Of a stretch of DNA of 64,000 bases, positions 1 to 8,878 are shown in pieces (within the stretch, counting starts at the first letter, position 1; the number at the start of each line of letters is the position of its first letter). A program made the translations under genes and the position numbers. The DNA is from Pseudomonas sp. JAI120 (GTDB taxonomy: Bacteria > Pseudomonadota > Gammaproteobacteria > Pseudomonadales > Pseudomonadaceae). The notes below the pieces were generated by a model. The model was given only the letters and a program-made list of their open reading frames with translations. It made no database searches and was not told the DNA's origin. The stretch is taken from positions 288,965-352,964 of the forward strand of contig NZ_JACHCZ010000006.1 in assembly GCF_014207255.1 (NCBI RefSeq), read 5' to 3'.

Positions 1-203
1 AAGGCTGCAGCATTGACTACGTCTCCCCTGCTGGTTTGGGAGATCGTCTCGTTGCTACGGCTAATGAGGTTAGCCGTGGTGGACGAACAGGTAACTATCA
101 CGTGCGTATCGAAACCGATAACGGTCGTTTGGTCGCTCTGTTTCATGGGCGCTCGTATGAGCTGCGTGGCGCCGTTATTCAACAGGAGAATCCTCATGGC
201 TGA
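1..203 (+). CDS. paaI: PaaI-type hydroxyphenylacetyl-CoA thioesterase, C-terminal part (cut by window edge)
   Basis: An open frame entering from the left edge (codons from base 3) encodes about 66 residues and stops at 201-203. It reads as the second half of a hot-dog-fold thioesterase: a CSIDYVSPAGLGDRL-like strand region, then RTGNYHVRIETDNG and VALFHGRSYELRG. PaaI-type enzymes hydrolyse stalled or hydroxylated phenylacetyl-CoA intermediates in the cytoplasm and so rescue coenzyme A. The stop overlaps the start of the thiolase gene by 8 bases, which indicates translational coupling in one paa transcript. The N-terminal half, including the start, lies outside the window. Identity rests on both the sequence pattern and the paa context. 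Confidence 0.8.
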   Translation, partial: GCSIDYVSPAGLGDRLVATANEVSRGGRTGNYHVRIETDNGRLVALFHGRSYELRGAVIQQENPHG

Positions 204-1416
204 TGCCACTCTTAGCGACGCCTTTATTATTGACGCAATTCGAACGCCGGTAGGACGCTATGGCGGTGCACTGTCCTCGGTACGAGCTGATGATCTTGCT
301 GCGATTCCCATCGAGGCTCTTAAGCAGCGTAATCCGAATGTTGACTGGTCGAAACTTGACGATGTGTTGCTCGGATGTGCGAACCAGGCGGGTGAAGACA
401 ATCGCAATGTGGCGCGTATGGCTGTGCTGCTCGCAGGCCTTCCAATCGAGGTCTCGGGTACGACTATTAACCGATTGTGTGGCTCGGGTATGGATGCAAT
501 TGGTTACGCCGCTCGAGCACTACGCAGTCGTGAAGCGCATCTAATTATCGCTGGTGGTGTTGAGTCAATGTCGAGGGCTCCACTCGTTATGCCGAAGGCG
601 GAGCAGGCTTTTTCGCGGCAGGCCGAGATTTTTGACACCACCATTGGTTGGCGCTTCGTTAACCCGTTAATGAAGGAGCAATACGGGATCGACTCCATGC
701 CAGAGACAGCGGAGAACGTCGCTGCTCAATTTGAGATTAGTCGTGAGGACCAAGATAACTTTGCTTTTCGCAGTCAGCGAAAGGCGGGTGCTGCTCAAGA
801 GCGAGGGCGATTCGAGCGCGAAATCGTTCCAGTCCAGATCCCGCAGCGCAAGGGGCCACCAAAGGTTGTTGAACATGACGAGCACCCTCGTGCTGATACG
901 ACCTTGGATCAATTGGCTAAGTTGCCTACCCCATTCCGAAAGGGCGGCAGTGTCACCGCTGGCAATGCATCGGGTGTAAACGATGGTGCTTGTGCGCTCT
1001 TGTTGGCGAGCTCGGAAGCCGTTTTGGAATACGGCCTTAAGCCCCGGGCGAGAGTGGTGGGTATGGCTACGGCTGGCGTGAGCCCCGACATCATGGGAGT
1101 TGGTCCTGTACCGGCAACTCGCAAAGTCCTGAAGATGACCGGTTTGACTCTGTCGGATATGGATGTGATTGAGCTCAACGAAGCTTTCGCTGCTCAAGGC
1201 TTGGCGGTGTTGCGCCAGTTGGAACTGAGTGATGACGATCCGCGGGTCAACCCCAATGGTGGCGGGATTGCATTAGGTCACCCGCTCGGTATGAGCGGTG
1301 CTCGTCTGGTCATGACGGCTCTGCACGAATTGGAAGAGCGTCGAGGGCGTTATGCGCTATGCACCATGTGCATAGGAGTAGGTCAAGGAATCGCACTAAT
1401 TATTGAACGAATTTAA
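196..1416 (+). CDS. paaJ: 3-oxoadipyl-CoA / 3-oxo-5,6-dehydrosuberyl-CoA thiolase
   Basis: A 406-residue thiolase, the usual length for the PaaJ/PcaF group. It cleaves the 3-oxoacyl-CoA intermediates at the end of phenylacetate breakdown, releasing acetyl-CoA and finally succinyl-CoA. The three thiolase landmarks are visible: nucleophilic Cys95 in NRLCGSGMDA, His362 in GHPLG and Cys392 in CIGVGQG. The ATG at 196 follows an AGGAGA ribosome site; a longer frame from base 13 only represents the upstream thioesterase gene in another frame. It overlaps that gene by 8 bases and is followed 51 bases later by paaK. PcaF of the beta-ketoadipate pathway is nearly indistinguishable by sequence, but the neighbours favour paaJ. 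Confidence 0.92.
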   Translation: MADATLSDAFIIDAIRTPVGRYGGALSSVRADDLAAIPIEALKQRNPNVDWSKLDDVLLGCANQAGEDNRNVARMAVLLAGLPIEVSGTTINRLCGSGMDAIGYAARALRSREAHLIIAGGVESMSRAPLVMPKAEQAFSRQAEIFDTTIGWRFVNPLMKEQYGIDSMPETAENVAAQFEISREDQDNFAFRSQRKAGAAQERGRFEREIVPVQIPQRKGPPKVVEHDEHPRADTTLDQLAKLPTPFRKGGSVTAGNASGVNDGACALLLASSEAVLEYGLKPRARVVGMATAGVSPDIMGVGPVPATRKVLKMTGLTLSDMDVIELNEAFAAQGLAVLRQLELSDDDPRVNPNGGGIALGHPLGMSGARLVMTALHELEERRGRYALCTMCIGVGQGIALIIERI

Positions 1417-1467
1417 GCCTTAGAAATATTGGGCGTACCTGCATTAACAAGAACAATCGGGTGGACC

Positions 1468-2784
1468 ATGAATATGTACCAGAATGCCGACCGTGCTTTG
1501 CTTGACCCACTGGAGACCGCCAGTGTAGATGAATTGCGCCAGCATCAATTTGATCGTCTGCGTTGGTCGCTGAGCCATGCTTACGAAAATGTCCCGCTCT
1601 ATCGCCAGCGATTTGATGCTGCTGGCATTCATCCAACTGATTTGAAGGCGCTGGAAGATCTGGCCAACTTTCCGTTCACAGGTAAAAGTGACCTGCGGGA
1701 TAACTATCCCTATGGGATGTTCGCAGTTCCGCATGACCAAGTCGTGCGTCTACATGCCTCCAGCGGTACCACCGGCAAACCTACAGTCGTTGGCTACACC
1801 CAGAATGATATCGATACATGGGCGAACGTCGTTGCTCGTTCAATTCGTGCAGCCGGGGGGCGAAAAGGCGACAAGGTCCATATCGCCTATGGTTATGGTC
1901 TATTCACTGGTGGGCTTGGCGCCCACTATGGTGCAGAACGCTTGGGTTGCACTGTTATTCCGATGTCAGGGGGGCAGACAGAAAAACAAGTTCAACTGAT
2001 TCGTGATTTACAGCCCGACATTATCATGGTTACCCCGTCTTATATGCTCAACCTGGCTGATGAAATCGAGCGGCAGGGTATTGACCCTCATAAGTTGAAG
2101 TTGCGACTGGGCATTTTTGGGGCGGAGCCTTGGACCGCAGAGTTGCGCCGCAAAGTGGAAGAGCGCTTGGGCATTACCGCGCTGGATATCTATGGTTTGT
2201 CGGAGATCATGGGGCCGGGCGTAGCAATGGAATGTATGGAAACCAAAGATGGACCGACCGTTTGGGAGGATCATTTTTATCCTGAAATTATCGATCCTGT
2301 ATCTGGAAAGGTTCTACCGGATGGTGAATACGGCGAGTTGGTATTCACTTCGTTGAGTAAAGAAGCCCTCCCGATGATTCGATATCGAACGCGCGACCTG
2401 ACCCGGTTACTGCCAGGTACTGCCCGCCCTATGCGACGCATCGACAAAATTACTGGCCGCAGCGACGACATGCTGATCATTCGAGGGGTCAATGTGTTTC
2501 CCACTCAGATTGAGGAGCTGGTTCTAAAAACAAAACAACTATCAGAGCATTATGAGATGCATTTGTATCGCAATGGAAACCTGGACAGTGTTGAGGTCCA
2601 TGTTGAAATTCGTCCAGATCATCAGCACCTCGATAGTGAGAGCCAGCAACAGGCGGGGCAACATCTCGCCCAGCAAATTAAGACCTACGTCGGCATCAGC
2701 GCTAAGGTTTTGGTTCGGCCAATCTATAGCCTCAAGCGTTCGGAAGGCAAAGCCTGTCACGTGTTTGATAAGCGACCGGGCTGA
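1468..2784 (+). CDS. paaK: Phenylacetate-CoA ligase
   Basis: A 438-residue member of the ANL (adenylate-forming) superfamily that activates phenylacetate to phenylacetyl-CoA with ATP, the committing step of the pathway. The P-loop-like motif SSGTTGKPTVVGYT is at about residues 98-111. YGLSEIMGPG marks the adenylate site, SDDMLIIRGVNVFPTQIE the hinge to the mobile C-terminal domain, and KRSEGKACHV carries the usual C-terminal lysine region. The start MNMYQNADRALL at 1468 fits the family; the in-frame extension to 1429 has no family-like sequence. The gene is called paaF in older P. putida nomenclature. It is followed by a 128-base gap with inverted repeats before paaA, so paaA may have its own promoter. 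Confidence 0.95.
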   Translation: MNMYQNADRALLDPLETASVDELRQHQFDRLRWSLSHAYENVPLYRQRFDAAGIHPTDLKALEDLANFPFTGKSDLRDNYPYGMFAVPHDQVVRLHASSGTTGKPTVVGYTQNDIDTWANVVARSIRAAGGRKGDKVHIAYGYGLFTGGLGAHYGAERLGCTVIPMSGGQTEKQVQLIRDLQPDIIMVTPSYMLNLADEIERQGIDPHKLKLRLGIFGAEPWTAELRRKVEERLGITALDIYGLSEIMGPGVAMECMETKDGPTVWEDHFYPEIIDPVSGKVLPDGEYGELVFTSLSKEALPMIRYRTRDLTRLLPGTARPMRRIDKITGRSDDMLIIRGVNVFPTQIEELVLKTKQLSEHYEMHLYRNGNLDSVEVHVEIRPDHQHLDSESQQQAGQHLAQQIKTYVGISAKVLVRPIYSLKRSEGKACHVFDKRPG

Positions 2785-2786
2785 AA

Positions 2787-2845
2787 GCGATACAAAAAAT
2801 ACAAATAAAACACTATTTTTGTGTTGAAGAAAATTTCTGTATCGC
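2787..2845 (+). promoter_or_regulatory. Nested inverted repeats between paaK and paaA
   Basis: Directly behind the paaK stop, GCGATACA (2787-2794) is mirrored by TGTATCGC (2838-2845). Allowing two mismatches the arms extend to about 14 bases. A shorter inverted pair, AACAC (2809-2813) and GTGTT (2821-2825), lies inside. The element is A+T-rich and sits about 68 bases upstream of the paaA start, the main uncoupled gap in the operon. It could be an operator for a paa regulator, or an RNA hairpin reducing read-through. It does not resemble the E. coli PaaX consensus that I remember. The symmetry is seen; the function is not known. Confidence 0.45.
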
Positions 2846-2912
2846 TTAAAACGTAGATAAGGCTGGTGACCGTACCGGTTTGCCCCTAACGAATGCCAGG
2901 AGGAGTCTCCCC

Positions 2913-3905
2913 ATGTATGCCCAATTGGTGGAAACCGGCGTCAAACGCTTGAAAACGCTGGACGAGATGGCGCCCGAAGAGCGGGCTTTTCAAGAAAAAA
3001 TCGATGCTGAGATCAAAATCGAAGCGAAAAATTGGATGCCCGAAGCCTATCGGCAAACGCTGGTTCGGCAAATCTCCCAACACGCTCACTCGGAAATCGT
3101 CGGAATGCTGCCCGAGGGGAATTGGGTGACTCGCGCGCCGACGCTCAAGCGCAAGTTGCAACTGATGGCCAAAGTCCAGGATGAGGCAGGGCATGGTTTG
3201 TACTTGTACAGCGCTATGGAAACGCTGGGGGCTGATCGTGACGTCGAGATCGGAAAAATGCTTGCTGGCAAAGCGAAATATTCGAGCATTTTCAACTATC
3301 CCACATTGACCTGGGCTGATATGGGAGCGGTTGGCTGGCTAGTTGATGGCGCAGCTATCGTTAACCAAGTGGTGCTGCAGCGGACCTCTTATGGTCCTTA
3401 TTCGCGCGCGATGGTCCGTATTTGCAAGGAGGAGAGTTTTCATCAGCGGCAGGGGTACGAGATGCTTCTGACAATGATGCGCTATGGGACTCCAGCGCAA
3501 AAAGAGATGGTGCAGGACGCAATCAACCGCTTTTGGTGGCCATCATTGATGATGTTCGGTCCAAGCGACGCAGACTCTCCCAACAGCGCGCAGTCTATGG
3601 CGTGGAAGATAAAACGTCAGGGTAATGACGAGCTTCGTCAGCGCTTCATTGACCAGACCATTCCACAATTGGAGCTGCTCGGATGCACTGTTCCCGATCC
3701 AGACCTGAAATGGAACGAGGAAACTGGTCATTACGACTTTGGTGAAATCCAGTGGGAAGAATTTTATCAAGTGCTGAAGGGCAATGGCCCTTGCAACCGT
3801 GAGCGCCTCGAAGCTCGCTGCAAGGCAACCAAAGAAGGCGCTTGGGTTCGTGAAGCGGCGGTTGCCTATGCAAAAAAACAACAAGCTAAACGTAGCGCTG
3901 CCTGA
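2913..3905 (+). CDS. paaA: Phenylacetyl-CoA 1,2-epoxidase, catalytic subunit
   Basis: A 330-residue ferritin-like di-iron oxygenase subunit. With PaaB, PaaC and the reductase PaaE it converts phenylacetyl-CoA plus O2 to ring-1,2-epoxyphenylacetyl-CoA in the cytoplasm. Both iron-ligand motifs of the four-helix core are visible: E91-A-G-H94 and E174-S-F-H177. The start at 2913 follows a full AGGAGG site at 2898-2903; the frame open from 2880 lacks family-like residues. This is the first gene of the paaABCDE block (called paaG in older P. putida naming). It is preceded by a gap with inverted repeats and followed 20 bases later by paaB. Confidence 0.96.
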   Translation: MYAQLVETGVKRLKTLDEMAPEERAFQEKIDAEIKIEAKNWMPEAYRQTLVRQISQHAHSEIVGMLPEGNWVTRAPTLKRKLQLMAKVQDEAGHGLYLYSAMETLGADRDVEIGKMLAGKAKYSSIFNYPTLTWADMGAVGWLVDGAAIVNQVVLQRTSYGPYSRAMVRICKEESFHQRQGYEMLLTMMRYGTPAQKEMVQDAINRFWWPSLMMFGPSDADSPNSAQSMAWKIKRQGNDELRQRFIDQTIPQLELLGCTVPDPDLKWNEETGHYDFGEIQWEEFYQVLKGNGPCNRERLEARCKATKEGAWVREAAVAYAKKQQAKRSAA

Positions 3906-3925
3906 GCGTTTGAGGAGTAATCAAC

Positions 3926-4207
3926 ATGGCCGAGTGGACCTTATTCGAAGTTTTCGTGCGTAGTAAGCATGGACTTAATCATAAGCACGTAGGCAGCGTG
4001 CACGCTGCCGACTCACGCATGGCGTTGGAAAATGCTCGTGAGCTTTATACCCGCCGTAGTGAGGGCGTGAGCCTTTGGGTTGTGCAGTCGAACCAAATCA
4101 TTGCCTCTTCCCCAGATGAAAGAGATCCGTTGTTTGATCCTTCGGATGACAAGGTCTATCGCCATGCCAGCTTTTATGAGCTGCCACCAGAAGTCGGGCA
4201 CATGTGA
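3926..4207 (+). CDS. paaB: Phenylacetyl-CoA epoxidase subunit PaaB
   Basis: A 93-residue small subunit that bridges PaaAC heterodimers in the multicomponent epoxidase; it has no catalytic residues of its own. The opening WTLFEVFVRSKHGLNHKHVG and the NARELYTRRSEGVSLWVV segment are typical of the family, and the length matches PaaB of other bacteria. A GAGGAG site lies 8 bases before the ATG. It sits between paaA and paaC with short gaps, consistent with stoichiometric translation of the complex. Confidence 0.95.
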   Translation: MAEWTLFEVFVRSKHGLNHKHVGSVHAADSRMALENARELYTRRSEGVSLWVVQSNQIIASSPDERDPLFDPSDDKVYRHASFYELPPEVGHM

Positions 4208-4216
4208 GGAAAGATC

Positions 4217-4978
4217 ATGGCGAACCATGATGATTTGATTCAACTACTTCTGCGTCTGGCAGACAACGGCATGATCAACGGCCAACGTATGTGCGAATGG
4301 TGTGGGAAGGCACCTGAACTGGAAGAAGAACTCGCGCTGATGAACGTGGGTTTGGACCTGATCGGTCAGGCTCGTAATTGGTACGAATATGCTGCTGAGT
4401 TGCTGAACGACGGACGCTCGGCTGATGATTTGGCATTCCGTCGCAATGAGCGTGAGTACCGTAATCTGCTGCTCCTTGAACAGCCCAATGGTGATTTTGC
4501 TATCACCATTACTCGCCAATTTCTTTTCGACGCTTGGCATCGAGCTACGTTAAAAGCATTGAGCACCAGCCTCGACGAGCGTGTGCGTGGTATTGCCGCA
4601 AAGGGACTTAAGGAAGTCACTTACCACTTCACTCGGTCTAGTGAATGGATGCAGCGGCTGGGGGATGGAACGCAAGTGAGTCACGATCGCATGGTGGCTG
4701 CGGTCGATTCCTTGTGGCGTTTTACCGTAGAGCTTACTGAATGTAGCAGCATCGATAAGCGGTTGTTTGAGGCAGGAATCGGCCCCGACCCGGAATTCCG
4801 AGCCAAAGAGTGGTGGGATGCCGTCAATGACGTCTTTGAGGCCGCAACTCTAAGTGTTCCGGAACCTGCCGCAGCGTTCTACTTGAGCGGCACGCAAGGA
4901 CTGCATACTGAGCATCTAGGTCTCTTGCTGGCTGAGATGCAGCATTTACAACGGGCATACCCCGATGCCACATGGTGA
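4217..4978 (+). CDS. paaC: Phenylacetyl-CoA epoxidase structural subunit PaaC
   Basis: A 253-residue ferritin-like subunit that pairs with PaaA and helps form the substrate pocket and stability of the epoxidase; it is generally regarded as catalytically inactive. Conserved family stretches visible are ADNGMINGQRMCEWCGKAPEL, DLIGQARNWYEYAAEL and ITRQFLFDAWHRA. The gene starts 9 bases after paaB and its last 14 bases overlap the start of paaD, showing tight operon packing. Length and order agree with standard paaABCDE operons. Confidence 0.95.
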   Translation: MANHDDLIQLLLRLADNGMINGQRMCEWCGKAPELEEELALMNVGLDLIGQARNWYEYAAELLNDGRSADDLAFRRNEREYRNLLLLEQPNGDFAITITRQFLFDAWHRATLKALSTSLDERVRGIAAKGLKEVTYHFTRSSEWMQRLGDGTQVSHDRMVAAVDSLWRFTVELTECSSIDKRLFEAGIGPDPEFRAKEWWDAVNDVFEAATLSVPEPAAAFYLSGTQGLHTEHLGLLLAEMQHLQRAYPDATW

Positions 4979-5498
4979 GCTGATTGCCAGCGACAACGGC
5001 GCGCGGAAGCCTACTGTTGAGGATATTCCTAAGGCTTGGAAAGTGCTTTCGGAGGTGATGGATCCTGAGGTGCCGGTCATTAGCGTAGTGGACCTGGGGA
5101 TTGTCAGGACTGTTAGCTGGGAAGATGGCCACCTGCAGGTTGAAATTACACCAACTTATTCAGGGTGTCCTGCGACAGAGGTCATCGAGCATGACATTCG
5201 CTGCGCATTGGAGGGGGCGGGTTACCGGGCCCCTCGATTATCTCAACGATTGACACCGGCCTGGACAACTGACTGGATCACTGACGCTGGGCGGGAGGCT
5301 TTGCGGCAATACGGGATCGCGCCGCCTAGCGGTAGTTCCAGCAAGCGCAGTCTGCTTGGAGAGCCGTTGCAGATCACATGCCCTATTTGCGGTAGCGAAC
5401 ACACCGAACGACTCAGTCAATTCGGCTCCACTGCCTGTAAGTCCTTGTACCGCTGTATCGAATGCCGAGAGCCATTCGATTATTTCAAATGCATCTAG
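4965..5498 (+). CDS. paaD: PaaD, DUF59 iron-sulfur/di-iron maturation protein of the epoxidase
   Basis: A 177-residue protein with an N-terminal DUF59/MIP18-like domain (about residues 20-100, containing VMDPEVPVISVVDLGIVR and the TYSGCPA cysteine). A C-terminal zinc-ribbon-like tail carries Cys139, Cys142, Cys158, Cys164, Cys167 and Cys176. PaaD is required for active epoxidase and is thought to help metal or Fe-S cluster assembly rather than catalysis. The start at 4965 overlaps paaC by 14 bases. It lies 24 bases before paaE, whose ferredoxin domain is a plausible client. Confidence 0.93.
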   Translation: MPHGELIASDNGARKPTVEDIPKAWKVLSEVMDPEVPVISVVDLGIVRTVSWEDGHLQVEITPTYSGCPATEVIEHDIRCALEGAGYRAPRLSQRLTPAWTTDWITDAGREALRQYGIAPPSGSSSKRSLLGEPLQITCPICGSEHTERLSQFGSTACKSLYRCIECREPFDYFKCI

Positions 5499-5522
5499 GC
5501 AACATACCGCCGGAGAACGCCG

Positions 5523-6602
5523 ATGAGCAAATTCCATAGCCTACGGATTCGTGAAGTCCGTCCGGAGACGCGTGAAGCCGTTTCCATCGCATTCGATATT
5601 CCTGCGGAGCTCACAGAGCAATTCCGCTTTAACCAGGGCCAGCATTTAGTCGTTCGCGCCCAGATTGATGGTGAGGAAGTCCGCCGGTCGTATTCGATCT
5701 GCAGCGCCGTCAATGATGGAGAGCTGCGTGTTGCGGTCAAGCGCGTTGGTGGAGGCGTTTTTTCCGCGTATGCAAATGACGTGTTGAAGGCGGGGCAAAG
5801 CCTTGAGGTCATGCCACCTTCCGGCCGTTTTGGTATAGAGCTGAACCCAGCGAGACATGGGAAATACTTGGCAGTGGCAGCGGGTAGTGGCATCACGCCC
5901 ATTCTGTCGATTGTAAAGTCGCTGCTGCAAGCTGAAGCTCATAGCTCCGTCACAGTCGTTTATGGTAATCGCTCCAGTGGTTCGGCCATGTTCCGTGATG
6001 CTTTGGAGGCGCTCAAAAACCAATATTTGGGGCGTTTGAATCTCATTTTCGTGTTTAGTCGCGAACAGCAAGATGTCGATCTTTATAACGGTCGTATTGA
6101 TGCCGACAAATGTGGGCAACTCTTTCAGCGTTGGATTGACGTCAAGACGCTAGATGCTGCTTTCATTTGTGGTCCGCAGTTGATGACGGAAACCGTGCAA
6201 GAGCAGCTTAAGGCCAATGGCATGCCCAGCGAACGAATTCACTTCGAATTGTTCGCGGTCGCTGGCGGCGCCGAACGGCGCCACAGGGAGGCGAGTGCGG
6301 ACGCAGGTGTTGATCAAGCCGTTAGTCAAATCACGGTGATCAGTGATGGTCGGCAACTGGCATTTGGCCTTCCCCGCAATACAGTCAGTATTCTTGATGC
6401 AGGCAATGAACAGGGTGCAGAGCTGCCTTATTCATGCAGGGCAGGTGTGTGTTCCACCTGTAAGTGCAAGGTACTTGAGGGTGAGGTGGAAATGGACAGT
6501 AACCATGCACTTGAAGATTACGAGGTGGCTGCTGGTTACGTACTTTCGTGTCAGTCCTATCCCCTGACCGACAAAGTCGTGCTGGATTTCGACCAGCTCT
6601 GA
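5523..6602 (+). CDS. paaE: Phenylacetyl-CoA epoxidase, NADPH:ferredoxin-type reductase subunit
   Basis: A 359-residue electron-transfer subunit that takes electrons from NADPH through FAD to a plant-type [2Fe-2S] cluster and on to the PaaA di-iron site. The FAD/NAD half covers about residues 1-240, with RRSYSICSAV for flavin binding and YLAVAAGSGITPI for nucleotide binding. The C-terminal ferredoxin domain has Cys305, Cys310, Cys313 and Cys343 in the CxxxxCxxC...C pattern. The linker between the halves (about 245-265) is unusually charged. It follows paaD by 24 bases. Confidence 0.95.
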   Translation: MSKFHSLRIREVRPETREAVSIAFDIPAELTEQFRFNQGQHLVVRAQIDGEEVRRSYSICSAVNDGELRVAVKRVGGGVFSAYANDVLKAGQSLEVMPPSGRFGIELNPARHGKYLAVAAGSGITPILSIVKSLLQAEAHSSVTVVYGNRSSGSAMFRDALEALKNQYLGRLNLIFVFSREQQDVDLYNGRIDADKCGQLFQRWIDVKTLDAAFICGPQLMTETVQEQLKANGMPSERIHFELFAVAGGAERRHREASADAGVDQAVSQITVISDGRQLAFGLPRNTVSILDAGNEQGAELPYSCRAGVCSTCKCKVLEGEVEMDSNHALEDYEVAAGYVLSCQSYPLTDKVVLDFDQL

Positions 6603-6641
6603 ATTCATGCCAGATACACACTATCAATTGGAGTGGGACAC

Positions 6642-8696
6642 ATGGTTAGTCCAAACATTTTGCAGAGCTTTATCGCCGGCCAATGGATCGGTAGTCAGCC
6701 AGCTCAACTGCTGCGCAGCGCAATTAACGGTAGTCCTGTAGCGCACGCACACGCAGATAGCCTGGACTTCGAACACGCTCTTAAATTTGCGCGCAGCACG
6801 GGCAATGATCGGTTGCTGGACCTGGACTTTCAACAACGCGCCGCTCGCCTTAAGGCTATCGCGTTGTATATGAATGAGCACAAAGAAGAGCTTTACGCAA
6901 TCTCTAGCCACAGTGGCGCCACCCGTGCCGACAGTTGGATTGACATTGAAGGGGGCACCGCCACGCTGTTCAGTTATGCTGGCATTGGCGCTCGTGAATT
7001 GCCTTCTGGGAATGTGTTTCACGAAGGACCTGCGGTTCCGTTGGGTAAGCAGAATCGTTTCGCCGGTACCCATATTCTGGTTCCGCGTGGCGGAGTTGCG
7101 GTACACATAAATGCGTTCAACTTCCCGATTTGGGGAATGCTCGAAAAATTTGCCCCAACGTTCCTCGCCGGCATGCCATGTATCGTAAAGCCTGCGACCG
7201 CCACCAGTTACGTTACTGAAGCAGCAGTACGGTTGATGCAAGCGAGTGGTGCCCTGCCTGAGGGTGCACTTCAGTTAGTCATTGGCTCTACTGGGGATCT
7301 TCTGGATCGTTTGGACGGCCAGGACCTGGTCACTTTTACGGGGTCTGCGGAGACCGCAGCAAAGTTGCGAGTAAACCCCAATTTGGTCCGGAACTCTGTT
7401 CCTTTCAACGCTGAAGCGGATTCCCTAAATTGCGCAATTTTGGCTCCGGATGTGACGCCCGACGACGAAGCATTCGATTTGTTTGTCAAAGAAGTTGCGA
7501 GGGAAATGACGGTCAAAGCCGGACAGAAATGCACTGCCATTCGCCGTGCTATTGTCCCTCGGCGTTATTTGGACGCGGTCGCAGAGAAGCTAATCGCGCG
7601 ATTGTCCAAAGTAACTTTTGGTGACCCTGCTGTTGAGGGCGTAAAAATGGGACCGCTTGCATCGCACGCTCAGGTGGAAGACGTAGCCGGTCGAGTAGCG
7701 CAGCTGCTTGAAACTAGTGAACGGGTCTTTGGAGGTAAAGGCACCACGCATGCGTTGGGTAACGGAGTTGCGGAAGGTGCTTTCTTCGAACCAACGTTAT
7801 TGATCAGTCGTGATCCGCATGCTGAGGGTGGCGCACATGACATTGAGGCTTTCGGCCCTGTCAGTACGCTCATGAGCTATGACGATATCGATGAAGCTGT
7901 TGTTTTGGCTGCCAGAGGCAAAGGCAGTCTCGTAGCAACACTGGTCACTGAAGATCCGGTGATCGCTGCAAAAGTAGTGCCTTTAGCTGCTCGATTGCAC
8001 GGGCGCCTACATATTTTAAACAGCGAGGCTGCAAAAGAGTCTACGGGGCATGGCTCGCCATTGCCGGTCCTTAAGCATGGCGGCCCAGGTCGCGCAGGTG
8101 GCGGTGAGGAGTTGGGCGGGCTGCGTGCTGTTAAGCACTATCTGCAGCGCACGGCTGTCCAAGGCACACCGACTATGTTGGCGGCCGTCACAGGCGAATA
8201 TGTACGTGGCGCTACAGTCTATGAAACGGAGGTACACCCGTTCCGTCGTCACTTTGACGATCTGAGAATTGGCGAGTCTCTTTTAACTCATCGACGAACT
8301 GTCACTGAGGCCGACATTGTCAACTTTGGTTGTCTGTCGGGAGACCATTTCTATATGCATTTCGATGAGATTGCTGCTCGCGACTCACAGTTTGGTCAAC
8401 GTATCGCTCACGGTTACTTTGTTCTATCCGCTGCAGCTGGCCTATTCGTTTCGCCAGGACCAGGTCCAGTTTTAGCGAATTACGGACTTGACACATTACG
8501 TTTCGTCAAGCCTGTTCCAGTAGGCGATACGCTGCAAGCCCGCCTGACATGCAAGCGTAAAATTGACCAAGGGAAGGCTAGTCCTCAAGGTGAGCCTCAG
8601 GGTGTGGTTGCTTGGGACGTAGAAGTTACAAACCAGCATGGTGAGCTGGTAGCCAGCTACGATATTTTGACACTTGTGAAAAAACGCGCCTGTTAA
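6642..8696 (+). CDS. paaZ: Bifunctional oxepin-CoA hydrolase / 3-oxo-5,6-dehydrosuberyl-CoA semialdehyde dehydrogenase
   Basis: A 684-residue two-domain enzyme (paaN in older P. putida naming). The C-terminal MaoC-like hydratase domain (about 535-684, NFGCLSGDHFYMHFDE and the IAHGYFVLSAAAG segment) opens the oxepin ring. The N-terminal NADP-dependent aldehyde dehydrogenase domain (1-520) oxidises the resulting semialdehyde. Catalytic Glu258 (FNAEADSLN) and Cys297 (GQKCTAIRR) are present. GGPGRAGGGEELGG is a family signature near the domain junction. ATG 6642 is preferred over an in-frame GTG at 6633 because GGAG lies 8 bases upstream of the ATG. A hairpin terminator follows 30 bases after the stop, closing the paa block. 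Confidence 0.95.
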   Translation: MVSPNILQSFIAGQWIGSQPAQLLRSAINGSPVAHAHADSLDFEHALKFARSTGNDRLLDLDFQQRAARLKAIALYMNEHKEELYAISSHSGATRADSWIDIEGGTATLFSYAGIGARELPSGNVFHEGPAVPLGKQNRFAGTHILVPRGGVAVHINAFNFPIWGMLEKFAPTFLAGMPCIVKPATATSYVTEAAVRLMQASGALPEGALQLVIGSTGDLLDRLDGQDLVTFTGSAETAAKLRVNPNLVRNSVPFNAEADSLNCAILAPDVTPDDEAFDLFVKEVAREMTVKAGQKCTAIRRAIVPRRYLDAVAEKLIARLSKVTFGDPAVEGVKMGPLASHAQVEDVAGRVAQLLETSERVFGGKGTTHALGNGVAEGAFFEPTLLISRDPHAEGGAHDIEAFGPVSTLMSYDDIDEAVVLAARGKGSLVATLVTEDPVIAAKVVPLAARLHGRLHILNSEAAKESTGHGSPLPVLKHGGPGRAGGGEELGGLRAVKHYLQRTAVQGTPTMLAAVTGEYVRGATVYETEVHPFRRHFDDLRIGESLLTHRRTVTEADIVNFGCLSGDHFYMHFDEIAARDSQFGQRIAHGYFVLSAAAGLFVSPGPGPVLANYGLDTLRFVKPVPVGDTLQARLTCKRKIDQGKASPQGEPQGVVAWDVEVTNQHGELVASYDILTLVKKRAC

Positions 8697-8726
8697 GATC
8701 CTATTTTCGGTATTAATATTTACCTC

Positions 8727-8752
8727 AGCCGGCTTTCCAGCCGGCTTTTTTT
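8727..8752 (+). terminator. Rho-independent terminator after paaZ
   Basis: AGCCGGCT, a 4-base TTCC loop and AGCCGGCT form a perfect 8-bp stem followed by seven T. It lies 30 bases past the paaZ stop and marks the end of the paa transcript. Confidence 0.92.
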
Positions 8753-8878
8753 CGCCCGCCTAAAGAATGGCATGGTAAGGCAATGAATTGGCAGGTATCC
8801 ACAATGCTCATGGATTACTTTGCCACTACGATCAAGACGCTTCAAAGACTTTAACAATAACTATGCTTGAGGCCTGTC
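8753..8878 (+). promoter_or_regulatory. Probable promoter region of the porin / NTF2-like / amine-oxidase genes
   Basis: 126 bases between the paaZ terminator and the porin start. The sequence becomes A+T-rich towards the gene. Because a strong terminator precedes it, the downstream trio must have its own promoter here, but no convincing -35/-10 or sigma-54 element could be fixed by eye. A TTGAGG just ahead of the ATG may serve as ribosome site. Confidence 0.4.

Noticed and set aside
8780..8805. Possible sigma-54 promoter before the porin gene
   Set aside because: GG and GC can be spaced by 10 bases, but neither element matches the consensus beyond that.
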